Source of the DNA: Vibrio sp. Y2-5
Lineage (GTDB): Bacteria; Pseudomonadota; Gammaproteobacteria; Enterobacterales; Vibrionaceae
Direction: 5' to 3'
NCBI RefSeq assembly: GCF_014596725.1
Contig: NZ_JACVEG010000010.1
Location: forward strand, 62,001-126,000
Length of the DNA: 64,000 nt
The notes under the pieces were generated by a model that worked only from the letters and a program-made list of their open reading frames with translations, was not told the origin of the DNA and did not search any database. The translations under genes and the position numbers were made by a program. Below are positions 9,097 to 17,021 of this stretch, piece by piece (within the stretch, counting starts at the first letter, position 1; the number at the start of each line of letters is the position of its first letter).

Positions 9097-9673
9097 ACAG
9101 TTGGCTACTCATACTAACTACATGATTATAAATAATAAAAAACTATAATTTTATCGCAGTGTTCCTTCCAGTGTTCCTAAAATTAATCGCTAAAACAATA
9201 CTCTATTAAATAAATTCTAATAGTGTGACTTAGATCGCTCTTGGCTTTTAGAGCGTAAGTAAGCTTGACCCTACTCTCAAGATAAGTAACGTTCGCTGTA
9301 TGTGGAAGAAATAGAAACTCCATTCAGTGTGTCGCGGCTTTTCTATTGACTAAATATCACAAATCGAATGATCAGCTTAAATTACTCAGAGACTTACATA
9401 CGAGCAAGCAAATTTAAAATACTGAGCGATGAGGGTAGCGCATCAGTCGCCACAGACTTGCACAAGATATGCTCATTTAGCTTCTCGTAAGTTGAGATAG
9501 GTCAGTGCTAAGTGTGGCTGAGTTGATGGAGGGTAGAGTCAAGAATAGGTATTAAAATAGTATGCTAAATTTCTTACTATTTTTTGATAACTTTGATCTT
9601 TAGGTACATTTTTTTTTCTTACAGATATAAAATGAGCGGTTAAATACAGTTGGCAGAAAAATAATTAGGCTAT
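9097..9673. other. Island left-end non-coding stretch
   Basis: About 580 bp with stop codons in all frames I followed and no convincing gene. It holds the two AGTGTTCC repeats at 9158-9178 (listed separately) and the leader of the ATPase gene. The base composition becomes clearly AT-rich from about 9550. Confidence 0.5.
9158..9178 (+). promoter_or_regulatory. Putative integrase arm-type sites, left end
   Basis: Two copies of AGTGTTCCT start at 9158 and 9170, exactly 12 bp apart. The same pair with the same spacing recurs beside the integrase at the right end (18296-18316). This is the expected pattern for integrase arm-binding sites flanking the core site. Confidence 0.65.
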
Positions 9674-11236
9674 ATGACAAGCTATAAATTTAGAAATAAC
9701 GATATAATCGGAAATTTGGATGCAGAAACCGACACATTCTTAGATGATTGCTTCTATGAGTCGGCTGTGTTCAAGGGTATTGTAAACTTCGATCCAAGTA
9801 CTGCAAATCCTGACTTCCCAAGACGTGTAATAGTAGGCCGGACTGGAAGTGGTAAAACTGCTCTGTTAAAACAAATCGTAGCTCATGGCAATGTTAAGGT
9901 TCACGATACAATTGAGGCAGAAAATACAGTCTTTGAACATATTAACAATAACCGTTTTGTGTCAGATCTAATCCGCAATGGTATTGATCTAAGGGCGTTC
10001 TATAAATCTTTGTGGATTCATGTATTGCTGGTTAAAGTCATCAATCAATTATACAGGTCCTCTTATACTAGTTTTTTTGAATACATTGGAAATCTAGGTA
10101 ACTCAACTAAGAAACGTTATAAGCCTGAAATAGTCAAAGAGTATCTAAATGCTTACAAAGACAATTTCTTTAATGACAATGTTGTTACAGAGATTACAGA
10201 AAAAATGCAACATGAGCTATCCGGCAAAGCGAAATTCGAGTTTGGTGAGTTAGGAGGAAAGGTTAGTGATGAATCTATGCAGAAAGTACAACGAGAAACA
10301 TCTAGCTATGTAAGTCGTGAACTCATTAGAAAACAGAAAGAATTAATTAAAATTATAAAAGAAGAGTTCTCTGATGATCGCCAGCAAAATAGAATTATTA
10401 TTAGTATTGATGATCTTGATAAATCTTGGTTAAGCGCAAGTGGTATTAGACACGACTTTATAAATGCCTTACTGGAAGCGTTTAAAGAGCTTCTAGACAT
10501 CAAATCGGTAAAAATATTAATATCTATACGGACAGATATTTTGATGGGAATTTATCAGAATAACTTGAGACAAGATGAGAAAGACCAGTCTCTAATTTAT
10601 GCTATTTCTTGGGATAGGAGTCAAATAAGGGAAATCTTAGATCGTCGTATCAGTAAGTTAATAAAAAATCAATATCGAGGCAGTGAAAAAGTCACTCTTA
10701 AAGAGTTATTCAATTTTTATGTTGTTGATCAGAAAGCTGATGACTTTATCTTGGATAGGACTATGTTGCGACCTCGTGATGCCATTGATTTTGTTAATTC
10801 TTGCTTATCTGAATGCAATGAAAAGATAACCTTAAGTGAAAATATTGTGTTAGAGGCAGAGGAAAAATATTATTCCAAAAGAAAAAGAGCTTTGGAAAAG
10901 GAATGGATTAGTATTTTCCCACATATTAGAAATTACTTAGACGCCCTTTCATTTATATCAGTCAAAGAATTCTCAATATCGAATTTAGATACAAGCATTA
11001 TCGACAAAACTTTAAATTTTTTACTAGAAAGACCGAATGAAAGCTTAGACGATGAAATGCATAATAACCGACTAATAAATTTCGATGAGCTTGTAAAAGT
11101 ATGGTTCACAATTGGAGTTGTTGGCTTTAAAAAATCAAATTCTTTGACTATCTATACTTCATTTGATAAGCAGGAATTAGATATTACAGATCTTAATAAG
11201 ACATTCCAAATTCACCCGCTATTCTATAGGTATTGA
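9674..11236 (+). CDS. P-loop ATPase of the Sll1717/KAP-like type, candidate antiphage protein
   Basis: A 520-residue soluble ATPase with no membrane segments. Walker A is GRTGSGKT at 55-62 and Walker B is IIISIDDLDK at 241-250 (IDDLD as in KAP/STAND-type NTPases). SIRTDIL at 284-290 and RPRDAIDFVN at 366-375 are sensor-like motifs of this family. Residues 90-235 form a long helical insert rich in Lys and Glu, and the last 130 residues are an unrecognised C-terminal domain ending in FQIHPLFYRY. It is the only plus-strand gene of the island, at the end distal to the integrase, where cargo genes commonly lie. Such lone ATPases are frequent in defence islands; target and partner are unknown. It is distinctly AT-rich compared with core genes. 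Confidence 0.75.
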   Translation: MTSYKFRNNDIIGNLDAETDTFLDDCFYESAVFKGIVNFDPSTANPDFPRRVIVGRTGSGKTALLKQIVAHGNVKVHDTIEAENTVFEHINNNRFVSDLIRNGIDLRAFYKSLWIHVLLVKVINQLYRSSYTSFFEYIGNLGNSTKKRYKPEIVKEYLNAYKDNFFNDNVVTEITEKMQHELSGKAKFEFGELGGKVSDESMQKVQRETSSYVSRELIRKQKELIKIIKEEFSDDRQQNRIIISIDDLDKSWLSASGIRHDFINALLEAFKELLDIKSVKILISIRTDILMGIYQNNLRQDEKDQSLIYAISWDRSQIREILDRRISKLIKNQYRGSEKVTLKELFNFYVVDQKADDFILDRTMLRPRDAIDFVNSCLSECNEKITLSENIVLEAEEKYYSKRKRALEKEWISIFPHIRNYLDALSFISVKEFSISNLDTSIIDKTLNFLLERPNESLDDEMHNNRLINFDELVKVWFTIGVVGFKKSNSLTIYTSFDKQELDITDLNKTFQIHPLFYRY

Positions 11237-11873
11237 TGCTCCCAATATATTCCAATCTAAAATTCTAGAACAACGCTGGGTCGGTCTTACCAGACTGACT
11301 CTGTAACCTCACTTTAAGATTACGTTGCCTAACTTTTAGCATGATTTAGTCTCAGCAACTTTGTCGACGGCGTCGTCGAGGTCGTTATATGCACTTCAAC
11401 GCGAATATGGTATCTAGGTTGAAAAATTGTGCATACCGTTTCACGGTATGATTTATATGTGTGTTTGTACTAAGGTTCATTGCCGTGAGGTTAAAGCAGA
11501 ATTGAAGTGTGTTAATGTAGATTTTTAAAAAGGTAAGTATTTGTTGGACAAGATTCAGGTGTAGATATCGGAAAAACACAAACAAAAAGCCTGACGACTT
11601 CCTCCATTAGGGGTTAATTGTTTATTAGTCAAAACTTTGGACTTAGTTTGGTTTACCAAAAAAATTTCATTGCTTATTTTAAGACTTTCTCATAGCGCTA
11701 ACCTTATTTCCAGTTTGAGTAATTAAGTATTTACTAAGTTTTAAATTAAACATCAAGAGTTTCCATGAAAGCCTAAATATTTAATTAATAAACCCTAATG
11801 TTTCAAGTAAGTTAATTCTCCAAAATATATTAATACCTTAATTACTCAGTATAATAATGAAAAATACAGAACA
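11237..11873. other. Non-coding stretch between ATPase and recombinase module
   Basis: About 640 bp with no supported gene. A perfect 8-bp hairpin (CATACCGT, 11432-11439, loop TTC, complement 11443-11450) is the only clear structure; it lacks a T-run. From about 11600 the DNA is very AT-rich. A minus-strand open frame at 11385-11585 has no good ribosome site and looks accidental. Confidence 0.45.
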
Positions 11874-12179
11874 TTAGTTTGAATTAGTAGTACTTTTCGG
11901 CTTGGGTACACTAATTTTTGAGTTGAAAACTTCAAAAAATAGCCTAATTATAAGGTACTTTTCATATCTGACCTTATCCGAATCAGTATTTCTTCTCCAG
12001 TAGCCGATTATCTGCCTGCGGCCTATTGCTTCTAACTTTTCTGAACCTTCATTCTTAAATATGTCATTTAAAACAGTAACTAATCTTTTTATTTGTTTTT
12101 TCTTATATATGGATTTTTTACCTTTTTTTGTATAAGAACGCATTGTTTGAAGAATTCTGAAATGTGTCTGTGGATGCAT
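11874..12179 (-). CDS. Small basic protein coupled to the recombinase
   Basis: A 101-residue, strongly basic protein (KKGKKSIYKKKQIKRL near residue 17), not firmly recognised. The central part (LEAIGRRQIIGYWRR ... YEKYLIIRLFFEVFN) looks like the helical SAM-like core-binding domain seen at the N-terminus of tyrosine recombinases, but no catalytic domain follows. It starts 4 bp after the recombinase stop codon, and its AGGG ribosome site lies around that junction, so the two are probably translated together. It could be an accessory or directionality factor; this is inference from position and charge. Confidence 0.55.
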   Translation of the reverse strand: MHPQTHFRILQTMRSYTKKGKKSIYKKKQIKRLVTVLNDIFKNEGSEKLEAIGRRQIIGYWRRNTDSDKVRYEKYLIIRLFFEVFNSKISVPKPKSTTNSN

Positions 12180-12183
12180 AATT

Positions 12184-13146
12184 TTACCCTAGATATGAAT
12201 TGGTTATTGATACACGGCAATGCCCTAGATATTCTGCTATTTCCATTCTTACTTTTAAATCTCTAAGTCTAGCCTCATCTTTTGATATTCCTAGCTTTTC
12301 AGATATATATTTAAATCTATGTTTATGATTAATATTCGATTGTATTGGTGATTTGACGCCCATAGCAAATTCATAATATTTATTTGCAAAAAAATGGCGA
12401 TTACCGTGGAAATTTATATTTAATTTTTTAGAAGTTTCATAGCATTGATTCTGATATTGACGCCACGAGAGTTCTCTAGGTACTAAAGATTCCTCATCTC
12501 CTTGTATAGCAATTGCTTTGTTTAAAATTTCTCTTTGGCTTTCACTTATTCTGCCTAAAAATCTCGGACGTCCCCCTTTTGTTCCAAATTTTATAGGAAA
12601 TACTTCTTTCCAACCGTCGTAATCTGCTAATGATTTTTTAGGGTTTATTAAACACGATTCTTTAAATCTAAGTCCAAAAGCACGTTGAAGTTCGAGCTGA
12701 ACAGCTAGCCTAGCAGGAACTTCGTTAATGATTGATGCATGCTGTTCCTCGCTAATACTTCGGTCATGCGTTGCGATTCCACTTTTTTTGGGAAAATATG
12801 CATCAACAAAGGGTTCCACTCGACATAACTGGTCCCTTCTGGCTTCAGCCATGGCAACATTTATCGTGGATAAAGCATTATGTATTCTACTTAAACCTAC
12901 TTCTCCAGACTCATATCTAGAAAGAAGGTGCTGTGAGTAGCTAAAAACATGACTCTTGGTAACAAATCTTAAATCTTTTATTCCAAATTTATCTTTTAAG
13001 AATCGGGCAAATTCTTTACATTTATTTTTAGCTTGACCATTTGTGTTGAAACCGTTAGCAGTTAAATGATATGCCGTCGTTAAAGCCCTTCCTAGATCGC
13101 GTGATTTAAGTCCAAAATTACGAAGGTTTAATTTTCTATCTTTCAT
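12184..13146 (-). CDS. Tyrosine recombinase, integrase-domain type (third recombinase of the island)
   Basis: A 320-residue tyrosine recombinase unlike the two P4-type integrases in the same island. The catalytic set is complete: Arg in AFGLRFKES, Lys in FGTKGGRPR, His-x-x-Arg in FHGNRHFF, His in YLGHCRVSIT, and the nucleophile Tyr in NSYLG, which is three residues from the C-terminus. Residues 30-130 form the helical core-binding domain. It resembles stand-alone integrase-domain proteins found on Vibrio plasmids and integrative elements, from memory. The following small ORF is translationally coupled. It lies far from both att sites, so it may be a remnant of a separate element. Confidence 0.82.
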   Translation of the reverse strand: MKDRKLNLRNFGLKSRDLGRALTTAYHLTANGFNTNGQAKNKCKEFARFLKDKFGIKDLRFVTKSHVFSYSQHLLSRYESGEVGLSRIHNALSTINVAMAEARRDQLCRVEPFVDAYFPKKSGIATHDRSISEEQHASIINEVPARLAVQLELQRAFGLRFKESCLINPKKSLADYDGWKEVFPIKFGTKGGRPRFLGRISESQREILNKAIAIQGDEESLVPRELSWRQYQNQCYETSKKLNINFHGNRHFFANKYYEFAMGVKSPIQSNINHKHRFKYISEKLGISKDEARLRDLKVRMEIAEYLGHCRVSITNSYLG

Positions 13147-13806
13147 ATAAATCCCATTTCAAAATGTTAATTTTCACTCTGAGTGCTCGTAAAACGTATT
13201 GGTAAGTGGTGACGCGCATTTGCAATTAATAATCAGGTAGTTGCGCTTCTACAACGGGCTTATTGCATCCCTCTGATTACGTATGAGTGAAGTTTGCGAC
13301 TTAGGCCGCTTAGTGATGGCTAGTTGGTACTGTTCCACAGTGCACTGTATATGCTTGAATAATGGCATTTCCATTATTCTACAGTCGCCTGAAAGTGAAA
13401 TTCTTCCATATTCTTCTTGAAATCATTTTTATAATTCAACAATAACTTATTGTTTTTAATGCAATGATGTAGAGGTTTATAGCAGAGCGTTCCGTCGTCT
13501 AATCGTGTTTACGATTAGACGACTAGCCATTTAGTCGTTATAACGACAAGGTGGTGTTATGCATAAATAATATGCTGGTAGTTTTCTACTTCACGCCAGT
13601 TGAGAGGTGATACGCAGAAATTAAGGTTGGTGAGCACTATGTGCTGAGCAATATATCGCTGGGTAGATGTGAGTATTCACAAGTAGATGGCTGACCTATT
13701 ATTTTATAGGCTGTGTATAAAGCCTTACACATTTTTACCTTATTGGTAATAGATTATATATTGTTACTTATTTTCTATTAATGCAAGAGGTAAATATCAA
13801 GTTATT
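13147..13806. other. Hairpin-rich non-coding stretch
   Basis: About 660 bp without a gene but with three perfect inverted repeats. GAATAATGG (13357-13365) pairs with 13371-13379 across a 5-nt loop. A 13-bp arm at 13494-13506 pairs with 13511-13523 across GTTT. The 14-bp palindrome GTCGTTATAACGAC is at 13534-13547. None has a T-run. The second and third share the GTCGT motif. They may be protein-binding sites for the adjacent recombinase, a replication origin or a structured RNA. Confidence 0.55.
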
Positions 13807-13908
13807 TTATTTTTTATTGTTTTTTTTGTCATGGTAAATAGAAAACCATGCGACTGCTAGAGTAAATGTAAGTAAAACTAACATTGCTAAAAAGAATGGG
13901 AAAGACAT
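13807..13908 (-). CDS. Tiny single-pass membrane peptide (33 aa)
   Basis: A short frame reads MSFPFFLAMLVLLTF, continues hydrophobic to residue 24 (AVAWF), and ends in a hydrophilic lysine-rich tail (HDKKNNKK). That is one membrane helix with a positive C-terminus. An AAGG ribosome site lies 8 bp before this ATG; another in-frame ATG 6 bp upstream (13914) would add two residues. It sits in the island downstream of vapE on the same strand. Size and charge resemble type I toxins (TisB/Hok-like) or small phage membrane peptides. I do not recognise a named family, so function is open. Confidence 0.5.
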   Translation of the reverse strand: MSFPFFLAMLVLLTFTLAVAWFSIYHDKKNNKK

Positions 13909-14047
13909 ATTCATTACCTTTAGATAAGTGAGTCTAATTTTTAATAGTATTGGTTAATATGGTAGGTTAATCAAGTTAATTTTAATATTTATTTGTTGTT
14001 CTAAAAAAACGGGAATTACGAAAGTAATATTTATTTCAAAGATAAGA

Positions 14048-14093
14048 AATTTTCCCCACTCCCCCCACTTAAGTGGGGGGAGTGGGGAAAATT
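14048..14093. repeat. Perfect 46-bp palindrome after vapE
   Basis: The two 23-bp arms (14048-14070 and 14071-14093) are exact reverse complements. The arms contain runs of C and G (ACTCCCCCCACTT and its mirror) flanked by A/T. It begins 7 bp beyond the vapE stop codon on the minus strand. A run of As to its left gives only a poor minus-strand T-run. It may end vapE transcription. Its length, zero spacer and place beside a replication gene also allow a replication or packaging site. Confidence 0.85.
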
Positions 14094-14100
14094 ACAATAA

Positions 14101-15330
14101 TCAACTAATTATAATAGGAAATGAATATTCGTATTTTCCGTTTATGAGCCTTCTTTCAATTTTATTAATCCTACTCAAAGCAGCAAGGCTTTTGCCTACA
14201 ATGCTAGGTGGCGCATTTTCGATTTTGAGTTGATTACATATCTGTGTTGTAGTGAGCCATTCTTTGGGATAAGTCTCACAGTTATCCAAATGATCTGAAA
14301 GCATGCTGTACCAAATGCCTTTCTCTTCGTACCTTTCGGATTCTTGTGCAACCAATATACTCTCATTTTTCGTTAGCATCCAACCATACTGATTGTCGTA
14401 TAAGTATTTTATTTCTAACCAAAATTGCTTTAGTTTCTGTGGGTCTACCAATTCCGTCTTACCGGTAGGATCATATTTCCAACCCAGTATTTCGTTAATT
14501 GTATCAATATCCGGAACTTCTTTTAATTCGATGACAGCGTATCTTGTATTTCCAGTATGATCTTTCAAGAAGTTCATCTCATTCACCGTCGCTATTAAGT
14601 GTGTTTGGCGACGCTTGTTTATGTCAGTTCTACTATATGGAGGACGAATTGTGTCACTAGACTTAGTAATGAAGGCTTTTAAAGAGCCCTGATTATTTTT
14701 TGTCGTACGCTCCAGCTCACCCAGTTCTACAATCCACGAGCGAATTACAGACAATACACTATCTTTGTGGTCGGGGTTGAGTTCAGCTCCTGGCAAAAAA
14801 CATTTTGGAACTACAGTTGCAATCCGCTCTATAAACGCAGTTTTTTTGAACGACTGCTCACCTCTTAAAACTGGAACCAATTTTGAAGAGAAATTTGATT
14901 CGTACAACGATGCTACACAGCCTACGAGCCAACGTTTTAATACAAAATTAGCGATTTCAGGGTTAGCAGAGTTCAAGCAGTTAATCACGGCATCAACACG
15001 ATTAGTACCATCCCACTCTTCTGTGGATAGCCATTTTTCAACTGGATGATACTCATTTTTTCGCGCTACTGCTTTGAAGTGATCATCGATGGCAATCCGT
15101 GGAAAGTTATGTATAGAAGCTAGAGAGATTAATATGCTTCTCGAAATATCATGATCTTGGATGATAAGTCCATTTTGAATTAGTTCATACTCCCAAGTCA
15201 TCATATTCATCATCGCAGCTAATTTTTCGCTTTTTAGTAGTTCTTCAAAGTTATCTGCCGTGTTTAGAACTTTTGGTTTTCCCGAGTCTGACGTTCCCAT
15301 GTCAGGAAATTTAATTTTATTCTTTTTCAT
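14101..15330 (-). CDS. VapE-like (virulence-associated E family) helicase/primase-associated protein
   Basis: A 409-residue protein of the VapE/PF05272 type, a P-loop helicase-like family typical of phage satellites. Landmarks are HPVEKWLSTEEWDGTNRVD near 95, the P-loop region VLRGEQSFKKTAF near 153, the acidic WIVELGEL near 199, and NEMNFLKDHTGNTRYAVIEL near 250. The P-loop is GEQSFKKT where GxxxxGK[ST] is expected, so the conserved second glycine is replaced by Lys and ATP binding may be altered. It starts 8 bp after alpA with its GAGG ribosome site at the end of alpA, so the two form one unit. Likely role: replication of the excised element. Confidence 0.82.
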   Translation of the reverse strand: MKKNKIKFPDMGTSDSGKPKVLNTADNFEELLKSEKLAAMMNMMTWEYELIQNGLIIQDHDISRSILISLASIHNFPRIAIDDHFKAVARKNEYHPVEKWLSTEEWDGTNRVDAVINCLNSANPEIANFVLKRWLVGCVASLYESNFSSKLVPVLRGEQSFKKTAFIERIATVVPKCFLPGAELNPDHKDSVLSVIRSWIVELGELERTTKNNQGSLKAFITKSSDTIRPPYSRTDINKRRQTHLIATVNEMNFLKDHTGNTRYAVIELKEVPDIDTINEILGWKYDPTGKTELVDPQKLKQFWLEIKYLYDNQYGWMLTKNESILVAQESERYEEKGIWYSMLSDHLDNCETYPKEWLTTTQICNQLKIENAPPSIVGKSLAALSRINKIERRLINGKYEYSFPIIIS

Positions 15331-15338
15331 CTAGTACC

Positions 15339-15536
15339 TCAGCTTCTGCTTTCCATTCTAGAGTTGAACCATTCTTGAAGCTCTTTAAAGCTCCAACCAA
15401 CGCTTCTTCCGGTAGGAGAAAGACGAATTTGCTTTGGGAGATTTCCTTCTTTCATTTGGTTATAAATCCATGCCTTGCTACGTCCAGTAAACGTGATTAC
15501 TTCATCTAAACTTAATATTTTGTCGCTTTCTTTCAT
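15339..15536 (-). CDS. AlpA family regulator / excisionase
   Basis: A 65-residue helix-turn-helix protein of the AlpA (MerR-like, excisionase) family: ILSLDEVITFTGRSKAWIY, then NLPKQIRLSPTGRSVGWSF, ending in ELQEWFNSR. AlpA proteins activate or repress integrase promoters and act in excision; in Gram-negative phage-inducible islands AlpA is the master regulator. The AAGGA ribosome site is 8 bp upstream. It lies between the second integrase and vapE, all on the minus strand. Confidence in family is high; its target here is inferred. Confidence 0.9.
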   Translation of the reverse strand: MKESDKILSLDEVITFTGRSKAWIYNQMKEGNLPKQIRLSPTGRSVGWSFKELQEWFNSRMESRS

Positions 15537-15634
15537 TTGAAAAATCCTTATAAGGGAGGTCTGCTTTTAGGTACGTTTTCAGAAATATTTTTCTCCCTTA
15601 ACCGTGATTTTTTATTGTTTTTAATTTTTAATTT

Positions 15635-16855
15635 TTAACTTTTAGCTCTTGGATGATCTTTTGAGGTTGAATTTTCAATATAATTACTCCACCAGAGCAT
15701 CATTTTACGTCTCCGGCTTATATAATCTGCATGGTTATATGCATTGCGGACAGAGTTTTTGTCAGTATGCGCCAATGCCTTTTCAATCAGATCTGGGGAA
15801 AAGCCTTTTTCATTTAGAGTCGTGCTAGCAAGTGATCTTAATCCGTGGGCTGTAGTTCTATTTTTAAATCCGATTCTCTTTAAAAGTGAATTGGCAGCTT
15901 GGCTATTGATTGATTGCCTGAAGTTGTGTGTGGCAGGGAATATATACTCTCTATGCCCTGTGTATGGCTTAATCTGATTGAGAATTCCCAACGTTTGTTG
16001 GGTCAAAGGAACTTCATGAGTCTTTCTATTTTTCATCCGTTCTTTAGGAATAGTCCAAATTTTGTTATTAAAATTAATTTCGTTCCACTTTGCAGCGGCG
16101 GCTTCATTTGGACGAGTCATCGTATGTAACTGCCACAGGACTAGAAGCTGGGTAACAATCCTAGCGTTTGAATTGGAAAGATTATCAATGAGTTCAGGTA
16201 GTTGATTTGGCTTAAGAGAAGGGTTGTGTGTCTTAGTCGCTTTTTTGAAAGCGCTCTTAATATCGGAAATTGGGTTCGCGTAAATTAAGCCTGTATTTAC
16301 TGCAAAAACCATAATTTCGTTAAGTCTCTGAGTCAGACGTTTAACAGTGTCGAGTTTGCCTTGATTTTCTAATACTTTTACTACTTCAATAACAATTGGG
16401 GCTGTAATTTTAGCGATCGGAGTTTTCCCTAAATATGGGAAAATATGTAGTTCTAGTGAGCGCCATATATCAATAGCATAGTCTGAGCTTACTTTATGTT
16501 TCTTTACTTCAAACCAACTTTCAGCCACCTTCTCAAGTGTTTGTTTAATATTAAGAGCTTTCTCTGCATGTAGCTCGTCTCTGTAATCTTTTGGATCAAT
16601 TTGCTGTGTTAGTAACTCTCTAGATTTAGCTGCTTCTATGCGAGCATTGGCCAGTGACAGGTTAGGATATACTCCCAAACCTAAATTCGTACGTTTATTA
16701 CTAAAAGGCTTGTAGTAATTGAATAGCCATGACTTTGTTCCATTGGGCTTAATTCTAAGTTTTAAGCCGTTACCATCGACTAAGTAGTATTCTTTTTCTT
16801 TAGGTTTTGCTTCTTTTACTTCTGCGGCTGAAAGAGGAAGTGTTCTTTTAGGCAT
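15635..16855 (-). CDS. P4-type tyrosine integrase (second copy)
   Basis: A 406-residue integrase with the N-terminal DUF4102 arm-binding domain (LVDGNGLKLRIKPNGTKSW near residue 25), a core-binding domain (110-190) and the catalytic domain. Catalytic residues seen are Arg in MTRPNEAA, His-x-x-Arg in AHGLRS, His in LAHTDKNSVR and Tyr in NAYNHADY. It is similar along its whole length to the neighbouring integrase at 17022-18254 but clearly diverged. It is followed by alpA and vapE on the same strand, the order seen in phage-satellite cores. The frame is intact, so it may be functional. A ribosome site AAAGGA lies 6 bp upstream. Confidence 0.92.
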   Translation of the reverse strand: MPKRTLPLSAAEVKEAKPKEKEYYLVDGNGLKLRIKPNGTKSWLFNYYKPFSNKRTNLGLGVYPNLSLANARIEAAKSRELLTQQIDPKDYRDELHAEKALNIKQTLEKVAESWFEVKKHKVSSDYAIDIWRSLELHIFPYLGKTPIAKITAPIVIEVVKVLENQGKLDTVKRLTQRLNEIMVFAVNTGLIYANPISDIKSAFKKATKTHNPSLKPNQLPELIDNLSNSNARIVTQLLVLWQLHTMTRPNEAAAAKWNEINFNNKIWTIPKERMKNRKTHEVPLTQQTLGILNQIKPYTGHREYIFPATHNFRQSINSQAANSLLKRIGFKNRTTAHGLRSLASTTLNEKGFSPDLIEKALAHTDKNSVRNAYNHADYISRRRKMMLWWSNYIENSTSKDHPRAKS

Positions 16856-17021
16856 TTTCGTTCCTTTGTCTAATGGTTGGGGGGCTTTAGACTAGAAACG
16901 GTAATCTTTAATTAAGTGGTAGGATTAATGTGATTTTTTTTTGTTCGTTCTCAATCACCGAAAACCGACAGAGTCGTTTTCGGCGTTGATTCGAAGGAAT
17001 AAAGGGATTCGCATGGTTAAT

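Noticed and set aside
11385..11585. 66-codon minus-strand frame in the island
   Set aside because: No ribosome site and a composition dictated by AT-rich DNA; no recognisable features.
13480..13560. Possible integron attC site
   Set aside because: The hairpins lack the paired R and L boxes (GTTRRRY and RYYYAAC) of attC sites, and no integron integrase or cassettes are present.
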